Assembly: GCA_016712715.1 (NCBI GenBank)
Contig: JADJQM010000001.1
Span: forward strand, 887,001 to 951,000
DNA from: Rhodospirillaceae bacterium
GTDB lineage: Bacteria; Pseudomonadota; Alphaproteobacteria; Dongiales; Dongiaceae
Reading direction: 5' to 3'
Length of the DNA: 64,000 nt
The notes below the pieces were generated by a model. The model was given only the letters and a program-made list of their open reading frames with translations, searched no databases and was not told where the DNA came from. Both the position numbers and the translations under genes were made by a program. This document shows, piece by piece, positions 15,699 through 24,402 of this stretch. Every line of letters begins with the position of its first letter. The stretch's first letter is position 1.

Positions 15699-17374
15699 GC
15701 GTAGTGCTTCGTCATGTCCGACCTGCCGGCATCTTCCACGAAATTGCTTTGGCCGGGGCGCGCGACGGCACTGGCTCGCGCCATCAGATAGACCGGGATG
15801 ATGCCGACCGCAACCATTGCCAAGGCCGGGCCGGCCGCCTCCGCCAGGCGTTCGTCACTGGCGAGGTTGTAGGTCGTCGTCGCCAGCGTGTCGAAATTGA
15901 ATGGCCGCAGGACCAGAGTTGCCGGCAGCTCCTTCAGCACGTCGACGAAGACAACGATTCCAGCCGTCAGCAGGCTGCCGCGCATGATGGGAAGATGTAC
16001 GTCTGTAAGCGTTTGAAATGGCGTCCGTCCCAACGACCGGGCCGCAAAATCCATCGAGCGCGTCACCTTGCCAAGACTGGCCTCCACGACATTCAGGCTG
16101 ACCGTCAAGAAACGCACCAGATAGGCGAATGTGATCGCAACCAAGGTTCCGCTCAGGATCAGACCCGGCGACACGCCGATCGTGGCTTTGGCCCAGGCAT
16201 TGAGCGTGTGATCGATGGCGGCGAAAGGCAGCAGGATGCCGATTGCCAGTACTGGCCCCGGAATGGCGTAGCCAAGGCTGGCAACCCGGACAGCCCATCG
16301 TGTCGGTCGGGTCGGATGCAGGCGCAAGGCGTAGGCAAGGATCGAAGCAAGGCAGATTGCCAGCAAGGCAGCAAACCCTGCCATGAAGAAACTGTTGCGA
16401 ATGAGGATCAGAAATTTCTCGCCGGCCCAGGCATCAATGTTCGCGACCGCCCAGTAGAGCAGCACTGAGGCTGGCAACAGAAATCCGAAGGTAACTGGTA
16501 TCAAGCAGCCGATGATGGCGCCCAGGGCGCGGCTTCCGGTCAGCTGGTAGCGGGGCAGCGGGCGATAACGTGTGGTTGAATGGGCAAAGCTGCGCCGCCC
16601 CCGCGACCAGCGCTCAAAGCCAAGCAGGATGAACACAAAAACCAGCAGCAAGGCAGCGAGCTGCGCGCCAGCCGCAGCATCACCCATCCCGCGCCAGACG
16701 CGGTAAATGCCGGTCGCCAACGTATCGACGCCGAAATACTGCACGGTGCCGAAATCGTTGAGCGCTTCCATCAGGGCCAGGGCGACACCGGCCACCAGTG
16801 CCGGGCGTGCCAGCGGCAGTGCCACACGCCAGAAGCCACGCCAGGGCGAGCAACCCAAGGTACGACTGACTTCAAGCACACAGGCTGATTGCTCCAAGAA
16901 GGCAGCGCGCGCGAGCAGATAGACATAGGGATAGAGCACCAGTACCAGCATGACGATGGCGCCGGGCAGTGACCGGATATCCGGAATCCAGCGCAATCCA
17001 CCTTGCAGGCCGAGGATTTCGCGCAGGGCCGTCTGTGCTGGTCCCGCATAGTCCAGCAGCCCCGTATAAGTGTAGGCAATGACATAAGCGGGCATCGCCA
17101 TCGGCAGGAGCAGTGCCCAGTCAAACAGGCGCCGGCCGGGAAATCGGCAAAGGGTCACCATCCATGCCGCCGGCACGCCGATCAGCAGAACACCCAGCCC
17201 CACTCCAAGCACCAAAAGGATCGAGTTGGCGATGTAACTAGGCAGAACCGTTTCAGCGAGGTGACTCCAAATCACGCCCCTGGGGGCCAAGACATTGGAG
17301 AACACGACCAGGATCGGAAAGGCGACGGCAAAGGCGATCATCCAGGCCAGAATGTTCCAGATCTGCGGTCGCAT
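15695..17374 (-). CDS. Fe(3+)-type ABC transporter permease (fused two-module FbpB-like)
   Basis: About 559 residues from ATG 17374; TTG codons at 17431 and 17455 are alternatives adding up to 27 residues. Two homologous permease halves (roughly 50-250 and 310-530), each with an EAA-type loop (E-V-S-R-T-L-G-C-S-P-W-R-G-F and A-A-R-S-L-G-R-T-P-F), give about 12 membrane segments. This fused architecture is typical of FbpB/SfuB iron permeases. It sits in the inner membrane with the ATPase encoded just downstream, coupled by ATGA. A Fur-box-like element lies at 17511-17533. Confidence 0.85.
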   Translation of the reverse strand: MRPQIWNILAWMIAFAVAFPILVVFSNVLAPRGVIWSHLAETVLPSYIANSILLVLGVGLGVLLIGVPAAWMVTLCRFPGRRLFDWALLLPMAMPAYVIAYTYTGLLDYAGPAQTALREILGLQGGLRWIPDIRSLPGAIVMLVLVLYPYVYLLARAAFLEQSACVLEVSRTLGCSPWRGFWRVALPLARPALVAGVALALMEALNDFGTVQYFGVDTLATGIYRVWRGMGDAAAGAQLAALLLVFVFILLGFERWSRGRRSFAHSTTRYRPLPRYQLTGSRALGAIIGCLIPVTFGFLLPASVLLYWAVANIDAWAGEKFLILIRNSFFMAGFAALLAICLASILAYALRLHPTRPTRWAVRVASLGYAIPGPVLAIGILLPFAAIDHTLNAWAKATIGVSPGLILSGTLVAITFAYLVRFLTVSLNVVEASLGKVTRSMDFAARSLGRTPFQTLTDVHLPIMRGSLLTAGIVVFVDVLKELPATLVLRPFNFDTLATTTYNLASDERLAEAAGPALAMVAVGIIPVYLMARASAVARPGQSNFVEDAGRSDMTKHYA

Positions 17375-17510
17375 GAGGCGGGAGGTTGGTTGGCGCCCCG
17401 GCGCATCGGCTCTAGTGTCTGTCGTAGCCAAGGGACCAACTCTCGCGCAACGCAACGCCCAGTCCCGCTGACACGGTTCGGCGTCGCTTGATGATCAAGC
17501 GAAAACGATA

Positions 17511-17533
17511 TTGCGAGTTATTCTGAATAGCAA
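17511..17533. promoter_or_regulatory. Putative Fur-box-like iron operator upstream of the permease
   Basis: A 23-base AT-rich element in GC-rich DNA, with outer arms TTGC and GCAA and an inner GAGTTATTCTGAATA core. The layout resembles iron-responsive operators of the GCAA-N-T-N-ATTCTCA-N-T-N-GC type. It is 55-80 bases upstream of the TTG and about 137 upstream of the ATG proposed for the permease. The protein that binds it (Fur or Irr) cannot be told from the sequence. Confidence 0.45.
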
Positions 17534-17538
17534 GGAAA

Positions 17539-17552
17539 CCCGCCATTGCGGG
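17539..17552 (-). terminator. Weak terminator-like hairpin after the YcgJ-repeat lipoprotein gene
   Basis: Arms CCCGC and GCGGG around a four-base loop, followed on the minus strand by TTTCC. It lies about 40 bases after the lipoprotein stop. The stem is short and the U-tract poor, so confidence is limited. Confidence 0.35.
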
Positions 17553-17589
17553 ATGCGACATATTCCGCCATCGGCCCGGCAACACCGCG

Positions 17590-18570
17590 CTAAGGGCAGT
17601 TTTCACCCTCACAAACGGCAGCCGGGGCCGGTTCCTGGGTTACGGCAGGAGCCGGTTCCGGTGCCGGCTCAGGAGCCATGGCTGGGCCCGGCTCGGGCAC
17701 GAAGACGGGTTCCGGCGCTGAAACAGGCTCAACGACTTGGGTCGGCTCGACCACAGGTTCAACCGCCGGGAGGGGGTCCGGCAGCAAAACCTGGGTTTCC
17801 GGGACCGGATCCAGGGTATGCGGCGGTAGGACTTCATTTTCCGCCGACGCGGCAAGAGATTGTGGCAGGTCGACCAGCTCGCTGGCCGCCGTTGGAACCG
17901 GATCCTGCGTGTCCGGTGCGTTTGCAGGCACGGCAAGGGGCGCCGGCTGGTTCTGCTGATTGGCAAGGTCGAGCCCTGCCTGCTGCCCCAGATAGAGTGT
18001 CGTCAGATTGACGTTAGGCCCGCCATTGTCACTGCAGATCCGGGTCGTTCGATTACAGGCGACGCCGGCCTGCGGCGAGAACATGTCGGCATTGGTCCAG
18101 GCGCCGACGCGCCTGGTGTCATCCTTACTGAAATATTTGCGCGTCAGGGTGGCATTAAGCCCCCCGCTGTCGGAACAGGACTGGCTGCGGCGATCGCAAA
18201 CCACGCCCTGCTGTGGCGCGAAGATAAACACCTGTTCGCCGTAACGCTTGGCGCCGTACTTGGCGGATTTCGACCCCAGATACTTCTGGGTTTCAAAATA
18301 GTCGACCCCATATCGGTCATAACAGATCTTCCGGGAGCGATCGCAGGTCAGGCCCTTTTCAGGCGAAAACCGATTGGCCCCGCCATAGCCTGAATTGAAC
18401 CCATAGGGAGAGCTCCAGGGTGTCGCCCCATAACCATAGGGTGATGCCGCACCATAGGCGTAGGGCGATGCGCCCACGACATGACCAGACGACGCCGTCA
18501 TGGGGCCAGCATAATTCGGCGAACAGGCGCCGAGCAGCAATCCGGCAAAGGCTGTTATCCAACGACGCAT
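17590..18570 (-). CDS. Lipoprotein with three Fels1/YcgJ-like cysteine repeats and Pro/Glu-rich tail
   Basis: 326 residues. The lipoprotein signal ends in LLGAC (Cys16), followed by a Tyr/Gly/Ser/Pro-rich spacer (about 25-70). Three copies of a unit F-(S/A)-P-x-x-G-(L/V)-x-C-(D/N)-R-x-x-(K/Q/R)-x-C-x-D then follow at about 67, 115 and 163, each ending near a (T)-x-x-Y-L/F-G/S element. Such paired-Cys units resemble the Fels1/YcgJ family of small periplasmic proteins of unknown function. The last 110 residues are a low-complexity Pro/Glu/Val/Ala tail ending C-E-G-E-N-C-P. The cysteine pairs suggest disulphides in the envelope. The three-repeat lipidated form is uncommon as far as I know. Confidence 0.65.
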   Translation of the reverse strand: MRRWITAFAGLLLGACSPNYAGPMTASSGHVVGASPYAYGAASPYGYGATPWSSPYGFNSGYGGANRFSPEKGLTCDRSRKICYDRYGVDYFETQKYLGSKSAKYGAKRYGEQVFIFAPQQGVVCDRRSQSCSDSGGLNATLTRKYFSKDDTRRVGAWTNADMFSPQAGVACNRTTRICSDNGGPNVNLTTLYLGQQAGLDLANQQNQPAPLAVPANAPDTQDPVPTAASELVDLPQSLAASAENEVLPPHTLDPVPETQVLLPDPLPAVEPVVEPTQVVEPVSAPEPVFVPEPGPAMAPEPAPEPAPAVTQEPAPAAVCEGENCP

Positions 18571-18753
18571 GACAATCTTTCCTTGGCGACAATCGGTGGA
18601 TGCCGTCCCGTGGATATCGATATCTCACGTCGCCCCACCCTTCGCCAGACCGCCGACGGGGCAGGCCGATCACTTCATCGCGAGCAGCGGAGGCCTGCAG
18701 GGCCGGTTGTCGCAGGCCCTACCATCACCCTTGCCGAGGGGGTATGCTTAAAT

Positions 18754-18768
18754 TATGTATCTTACATA
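18754..18768. promoter_or_regulatory. AT-rich inverted repeat upstream of haemoglobin remnant
   Basis: TATGTA-TCT-TACATA, a 6-base perfect inverted repeat inside an AT-rich island (18748-18786), 21 bases before the globin ATG. Spacing and composition recall operators of Rrf2-family regulators such as NsrR, which often control globins. This is a suggestion only. Confidence 0.4.
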
Positions 18769-18789
18769 CACCTTAATTAGGCATATGAA

Positions 18790-19139
18790 ATGTCTGTTTC
18801 AGACGCAGCGAGTGGGCACGACGCCCTCCCGACCGAGGCACAAATCGAAGATCTGGTCGCGACCTTTTACGGGCATATCCGCGAGGACCCGGAACTGGGA
18901 CCTATTTTCGGGCGGGTTTCCCGGCGCATATCAAAATCACCGAAATTGAGCCCCGCCATTTCGCGCGCTGGCTGGAGCTCTTCAAGGCGACGGCCCACGA
19001 CCTCTTTGCCCCGCCACTCGCGAACGCCTTCATTGAACGCGCCAATCGCATTGCGGAGAGCTTCAAGCTCGCCTTTGCCTTCCACGCACCTGACCCGAAA
19101 GTCTGGGTCCCCAACATGCCACCGCTTGTTCAACCATGA
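18790..19139 (+). pseudogene. Group III truncated haemoglobin remnant (internal deletion and frameshift)
   Basis: The first 40 residues (I-E-D-L-V-A-T-F-Y-G-H-I-R-E-D-P-E-L-G-P-I-F) match the start of group III truncated haemoglobins. At about 18917 the frame shifts; the +1 frame then reads F-P-A-H-I-K-I-T-E-I-E-P-R-H-F-A-R-W-L-E-L-F-K and on to the normal C-terminus at TGA 19137-19139. Between these two parts about 35 codons expected in the family, including the distal haem-pocket helices, are missing. The join thus combines a deletion of about 100 bases with a shift, so a functional globin is unlikely as written. The reconstructed stop overlaps the next ATG as ATGA. Confidence 0.7.
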
Positions 19140-19468
19140 TCAAGCGTGTTGCCACCCTCGCGGAGGCGGCCGCGGCGTTGCAGGCATGCGAAGCTGAGGA
19201 ACTGGAGCTTTGGTCCCCTGAAAACGCTGCCGAGATTCAGGGAGTAATGTGGTTCGTGATGCTGCAGCGGGCGTTGAACAGTGCTTTTCCCGACCGCCAG
19301 CCTAGATTGGTGCTGGATTGCGGCAATCGCGGCGACCTGGCCGTCGAAGCATTTCGCAATGGGCTGAAGGACGTAGCCCTCGCGGCCTCGCCCGGAGTCA
19401 CGGCAAAGGTCGCCGACGTGGCCCTGAGTTGTGGCGGCAGGATTATCCAAAATCCGATCTATCCGTGA
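19136..19468 (+). CDS. Small conserved-looking protein of unknown function
   Basis: 110 residues without signal peptide or membrane helix. N-terminal alternating Ala/Glu-rich helices (A-E-A-A-A-A-L-Q-A-C-E-A-E-E) are followed by V-L-D-C-G-N-R-G-D and A-A-S-P-G-V-T-A-K-V. I do not recognise a named family. It is coupled to the haemoglobin remnant by ATGA and lies 120 bases before the aldolase gene on the same strand. Codon use and position support a real gene. Confidence 0.6.
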   Translation: MIKRVATLAEAAAALQACEAEELELWSPENAAEIQGVMWFVMLQRALNSAFPDRQPRLVLDCGNRGDLAVEAFRNGLKDVALAASPGVTAKVADVALSCGGRIIQNPIYP

Positions 19469-19588
19469 CTTAAGCGTTGCCACAGTCCGCACGGATTGAA
19501 CTGGCGGCAGAATCTGGCTATGAACCAGCCCCGATCCAACTATTCCTTGGCAGCATCCTTGCCAGACCGGCTTTCGGGAGCTAAGTGC

Positions 19589-20509
19589 ATGAAAACGACC
19601 CAAAAAGTTCGTAAAATCCTCTCCAACTACGAATCCGACAATCCTGGTACCAAAGGCAACCTCGCACGCATCCTGATGACGGGCCGTCTGGGTGGTTCCG
19701 GTCGCCTGGTCATCCTCCCTGTGGACCAGGGGTTCGAACATGGCCCGGCGCGCAGCTTTGCGCCGAACCCGGCGGCCTATGATCCCCACTATCATTTTGA
19801 ACTCGCAATCGAGGCCGGCCTCTCGGCCTATGCCGCCCCACTCGGCATGATCGAAGCCGGCGCGGATACCTTTGCCGGCCAGATTCCGACCATTCTCAAG
19901 GTCAACAGCTCGAACAGCCTTGCGACACTGAAGGACCAGGCGATCACCGGCTCGGTCAATGACGCGCTGCGCCTCGGCTGCTCGGCCATCGGTTTCACCA
20001 TCTATCCGGGCTCGGACTTCGCGTTCGAGATGATGGAAGAAATCCGCGAAATGTCGGAAGAAGCCAAGGCCGCTGGCCTTGCCGTCGTGGTCTGGTCCTA
20101 TCCGCGCGGCGACGGCATCAGCAAGGATGGCGAGACCGCCATGGACATCTGCGCATACGCCGCCCACATGGCCGCCCTCCTCGGCGCCCACATCATCAAG
20201 GTGAAGCCTCCGACGGCCTTCCTTCAGCAGGGCGAGGCGAAGAAGGTCTACGAGAAGGAAAAGATCGACATCGCCACCATGGCGGCGCGCATTCGTCACG
20301 TCACGCAAGCCTGTTTCAATGGCAAGCGCATCGTGGTGTTCTCGGGCGGTGCCTCAAAGGGCCTCGACGGCCTCTATGACGAAGTCCGCGGCATCCGCGA
20401 TGGCGGTGGCAACGGCTCGATCATCGGCCGCAACACCTTCCAGCGCCCGCGCGAAGAAGCGCTGAAGATGCTCGACACTATCATCAAGATCTATCAGGGC
20501 AAGGAATAA
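19589..20509 (+). CDS. fbaB: Class I fructose-bisphosphate aldolase (DhnA/FbaB type)
   Basis: 306 residues from ATG 19589, preceded by GGGAG; the 31-residue upstream extension to 19496 has no family match. The D-Q-G-F-E-H-G motif (about residues 42-48), the Schiff-base region H-I-I-K-V-K-P-P-T (about 204) and the late phosphate-binding S-G-G-A and G-R-N-T-F-Q-R-P match DhnA-type class I aldolases. It interconverts fructose 1,6-bisphosphate with dihydroxyacetone phosphate and glyceraldehyde 3-phosphate. The stop is followed after four bases by the ThiE-like frame. Confidence 0.93.
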   Translation: MKTTQKVRKILSNYESDNPGTKGNLARILMTGRLGGSGRLVILPVDQGFEHGPARSFAPNPAAYDPHYHFELAIEAGLSAYAAPLGMIEAGADTFAGQIPTILKVNSSNSLATLKDQAITGSVNDALRLGCSAIGFTIYPGSDFAFEMMEEIREMSEEAKAAGLAVVVWSYPRGDGISKDGETAMDICAYAAHMAALLGAHIIKVKPPTAFLQQGEAKKVYEKEKIDIATMAARIRHVTQACFNGKRIVVFSGGASKGLDGLYDEVRGIRDGGGNGSIIGRNTFQRPREEALKMLDTIIKIYQGKE

Positions 20510-20513
20510 GGCG

Positions 20514-21122
20514 ATCTCTGCCGAAACCCCGACCTGCCGGCTCTACCTCACGACGCCGCCCGAGCTCGTCTCGGGCGGCGTAAGTGTCACGGCATTTGCC
20601 GAACAGTTGAATTCCGTCATTGCAGCCGCCGATGTCGCATGTTTGCGCATCGCCGGGCATGATCCGGCACGTGTCATGACAGTCGCCAAGGCTGTGCTGA
20701 CCGTGGCTCAGGAGAGCGGCGTGGCTGTCCTCCTCGATGATCCGGAATTGGCCCTGAAGTTGCGCGCCGACGGTGTGCATCTCCAAAATGCCGGGGAATA
20801 TACGAAAGTCCGGCGCAATGTCGGTAGCGACAGTATCGTCGGCGTGGCCTGCCCGCTCGAACGTCATACCGCAATGGAGGTCGGCGAGGCCGGCGCCGAC
20901 TATGTGATGTTCAGCGTCGCCGCCGATCGTCACGATGACGCGGTGGACCTAATATCCTGGTGGACCGAAATCATGACGGTGCCGAGCGTCGTTGCCGGGC
21001 CGCTCACACCAGTAACTGCCGCGCAGTTTATCGCAGCGGGTGCTGACTTCCTCGCCCCGGATGCTGCCATCTGGTCGGCCGCCGATCCTGTTGCCGCGAT
21101 CGCAGCCCTGCTGAAAGCCTGA
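20514..21122 (+). CDS. Thiamine-phosphate synthase-like protein (ThiE family), no canonical start codon
   Basis: The frame reads as a ThiE-type TIM barrel from the first residues (C-R-L-Y-L-T-T-P) through D-D-P-E-L-A-L-K-L-R-A-D-G-V-H-L, the family motif for substrate binding, to a normal C-terminus (A-G-A-D-F-L-A-P-D). Full length is about 202 residues. No ATG, GTG or TTG lies in frame before TTG at 20607, which would delete the first strand. ATC at 20514, with AAGGAATAAGG upstream, is the only well-placed candidate; a substitution or indel in an original ATG is equally likely. ThiE joins the pyrimidine and thiazole moieties of thiamine, but this divergent homologue might act otherwise. Confidence 0.65.
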   Translation: MSAETPTCRLYLTTPPELVSGGVSVTAFAEQLNSVIAAADVACLRIAGHDPARVMTVAKAVLTVAQESGVAVLLDDPELALKLRADGVHLQNAGEYTKVRRNVGSDSIVGVACPLERHTAMEVGEAGADYVMFSVAADRHDDAVDLISWWTEIMTVPSVVAGPLTPVTAAQFIAAGADFLAPDAAIWSAADPVAAIAALLKA

Positions 21123-21134
21123 TCAGTCTTTGCC

Positions 21135-21938
<804 letters not shown>

Positions 21939-21948
21939 GTCTAGCCCC

Positions 21949-23094
21949 TCAGCGCTTGTGGCCGGTGTGAAGTTTGCGTTCGATGCGCATGCTGTAGCGC
22001 GACATCGCAAAACAGAAGACCCAATAGACGAAGGCGCAGAAGACATAGCCTTCGATCTCGGTACCGATCCAGTTGGAATCCCTGGAACCGGCGCGGACGA
22101 TATTGAGGAAGTCATAGAGGCCAACGATGGCCACCAGGGTCGTGTCTTGCGTCAGGCTGATGAAGTTGTTCACGATACCCGGAATGGCAACACGCAGCGC
22201 CTGCGGCATGATGATGAGGCGCATCATCGACCAATAGCCGAGCCCCATCGCCATGGCGCCCTCATATTGCCCTTTAGGCAATGCCTGGAGACCGCCGCGG
22301 ATCACTTCGGCCATATAGGCTGAAGCAAAGAGCGTCACACCAATGAGGACGCGCAGCAGGATATTGAAGTCGACACCCTGCGGCAGGAACAGCGGCAGCA
22401 TGACGTTTGCCATGAAGAGGATCGTGATCAACGGAACGCCACGGGCAAACTCGATGAACAGCACGCAGAGCAAATGAACGATCGGCAATTGTGATCGCCG
22501 GCCAAGCGCCAGCAGGATGCCGATCGGCAGGGAGAATACGATGCCGATACCGGCCAGCGTCAGGGTCAGCATGAAGCCACCCCATTGCTGGGTCGGTACG
22601 ACCGGCAGCCCGAGACCGCCATAAAGCAGGAAAAACGCAATGAACGGGAAGATCGCGAAGAAGAACCAGGCAATGGGTTTCTTGTGCTTGATGCGCTCGG
22701 ACAGCAGGCCATAGATCGAGCCAACCAGCATGATGAGCACCAGATTTACACGCCAACGCTCCGCATCCGGATAGAAGCCATAGAAGAACTGACCGAAGCG
22801 CGCACGCACGAAGATCCAGCAGGCCCCCCCCGATGTACAGTCCGAAAACTCCGGTGCCTTTTCGCCAAGTTCGACGGCCGGCAGGAACTGCCAGTCGGCA
22901 TTAATGAATGCCCAGGAGATGAACGGTGGCAGGATAAGGTAGACGAGGTAGATGGCAAACAGCGTCAGCAGCGTATCCCACCAACTTGAGAACAGGTTGT
23001 GCCTCAGCCAGCCGATGACACCGGACTCGGTGACCGGCGGCGGAAGGTCCGGGCGGGTGCCGGGGACGACGGGATTATCGGTCATGTCAGTCAT
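21949..23094 (-). CDS. aapM: General L-amino acid ABC transporter permease AapM
   Basis: 381 residues. The N-terminal part (about 30-170) has two or three hydrophobic segments and a periplasmic loop with paired cysteines (C-T-S-G-G-A-C); the C-terminal 200 residues hold the permease core with the conserved loop E-V-I-R-G-G-L-Q-A-L-P-K-G-Q-Y-E-G-A. It pairs with AapQ in the inner membrane to import many L-amino acids. It begins seven bases after the aapQ stop and ends 10 bases before the aapP start. Confidence 0.95.
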   Translation of the reverse strand: MTDMTDNPVVPGTRPDLPPPVTESGVIGWLRHNLFSSWWDTLLTLFAIYLVYLILPPFISWAFINADWQFLPAVELGEKAPEFSDCTSGGACWIFVRARFGQFFYGFYPDAERWRVNLVLIMLVGSIYGLLSERIKHKKPIAWFFFAIFPFIAFFLLYGGLGLPVVPTQQWGGFMLTLTLAGIGIVFSLPIGILLALGRRSQLPIVHLLCVLFIEFARGVPLITILFMANVMLPLFLPQGVDFNILLRVLIGVTLFASAYMAEVIRGGLQALPKGQYEGAMAMGLGYWSMMRLIIMPQALRVAIPGIVNNFISLTQDTTLVAIVGLYDFLNIVRAGSRDSNWIGTEIEGYVFCAFVYWVFCFAMSRYSMRIERKLHTGHKR

Positions 23095-23101
23095 GTCGCC
23101 C

Positions 23102-24316
23102 TCACCGTTCCACGAGCGCGGCGCGCTTGTTGTAGACGTTCATGATGGTCGAAATGATGAGACTGATGGTGAGGTAGAATACCATCAGGATGATGACGCA
23201 TTCGACCGCGCGGCCCGTCTGGTTCTGCGAGGTCCCGATGACGGCAAAGAGGTCCGCGTACCCGATGAACCCGGCCAGGGTCGAGTTCTTCACGACATTG
23301 AGGTATTGGCTGATCATCGGCGGAATGATGACCCGCAAGGCCTGGGGCAATACGACGAGCCGCAAGGTCCAGCTTGATTTCAACCCGAGCGCATGGGCTG
23401 CTTCCGACTGGCCGTGGCTCACGGAGTTGATGCCGGCCCGCACGATTTCGGCAACGTAGGCCGCCGTGCTGATACCGATGCCGATGATAAGCGCCGTCAT
23501 TTCCGGTTGAACCGTGAGGCCGCCTTTGAAGTTGAAGGCGCCCTTGATCGGGAATTCCCAGCCAATCGGATCGTGCAGCAGGATAAACACGAAGGATGGG
23601 AGCAGGATGATCACCGCTGTATTGACGATCACTGTCGGAAATTGCTGTCCCGTCGCCATCTGCCGCTTGCGCGCCCAGCGCGCAATAGCGATCGCCAGCA
23701 CGATGCAGACGGCGATGGACATGAAGAACCAGCCCACTCCTTCCTGGAAGATGGGCATCGGCAGAAACAGTCCCTTGATGTTCAGGAAGAACATCTCGAA
23801 CAGACTGATACTGTCCTTGGGCTTGGGCAGTGCCGTCAGCACGCCGCCATACCAGAACACCAGTTGCAGCAGCAGCGGGATGTTGCGAATGATCTCGATA
23901 TAGGTCGCGGCAATATGCGAGATCAGCCAGTTCTTGGAGAGACGGGCAATGCCCACGATCAGGCCCAGGAACGTGGCGATGATCCCAGCGAAGAACGCCG
24001 CAATGAGCGTGTTGAGGGCGCCGGCGAGGATCAGTCGGCCAATCGGAGAATCGAGAGTCAGTGGGATCAGCGAGAAACTCAGCTGAAAGCCGGCTACATC
24101 CTGAAGGAAGTAGAGACTTAAGGGCGGCGCGCCGCTCAGTTCCTGCTTGATGAGAAAATTGCGCAGCAGAAACCAGAAGAAACCAGCCAGCAAAGCGATG
24201 ACGACGACCTGGGCGAGGATGCCGCGCTTTCGTTCGTCACGCCAGAAGGCAACTGCTTGAGGTGCCACCAGATTGGCGGCTGCGCCTGATTCAGACGCCC
24301 CTTTGGCCAAAGCCAT
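23102..24316 (-). CDS. aapQ: General L-amino acid ABC transporter permease AapQ
   Basis: 404 residues from ATG 24316, preceded by GGGGAGG; GTG 24322 is two codons upstream. Several membrane segments and the HisM-type loop E-I-V-R-A-G-I-N-S-V-S-H-G-Q-S-E-A-A-H identify the permease. Its length, above that of simple HisM proteins, is typical for AapQ. It forms the heterodimeric channel with AapM. A stable hairpin (24355-24384) separates it from the binding-protein gene. Confidence 0.95.
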   Translation of the reverse strand: MALAKGASESGAAANLVAPQAVAFWRDERKRGILAQVVVIALLAGFFWFLLRNFLIKQELSGAPPLSLYFLQDVAGFQLSFSLIPLTLDSPIGRLILAGALNTLIAAFFAGIIATFLGLIVGIARLSKNWLISHIAATYIEIIRNIPLLLQLVFWYGGVLTALPKPKDSISLFEMFFLNIKGLFLPMPIFQEGVGWFFMSIAVCIVLAIAIARWARKRQMATGQQFPTVIVNTAVIILLPSFVFILLHDPIGWEFPIKGAFNFKGGLTVQPEMTALIIGIGISTAAYVAEIVRAGINSVSHGQSEAAHALGLKSSWTLRLVVLPQALRVIIPPMISQYLNVVKNSTLAGFIGYADLFAVIGTSQNQTGRAVECVIILMVFYLTISLIISTIMNVYNKRAALVER

Positions 24317-24354
24317 ACCCACGCCTCCCCGATCGGGTCGCGTTAAGATAAAGA

Positions 24355-24384
24355 CCCGCGCCCGGCGATTATGCCGGACGCGGG
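24355..24384 (-). promoter_or_regulatory. Intercistronic hairpin between aapJ and aapQ
   Basis: CCCGCG-C-CCGGC, loop GATTAT, GCCGG-A-CGCGGG: eleven base pairs with one mismatch. It sits 18 bases after the aapJ stop. Such hairpins often stabilise the binding-protein mRNA or attenuate read-through so that binding protein exceeds permease. No U-tract follows, so full termination is unlikely. Confidence 0.65.
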
Positions 24385-24402
24385 TGATCGAAGATCAATG
24401 GC

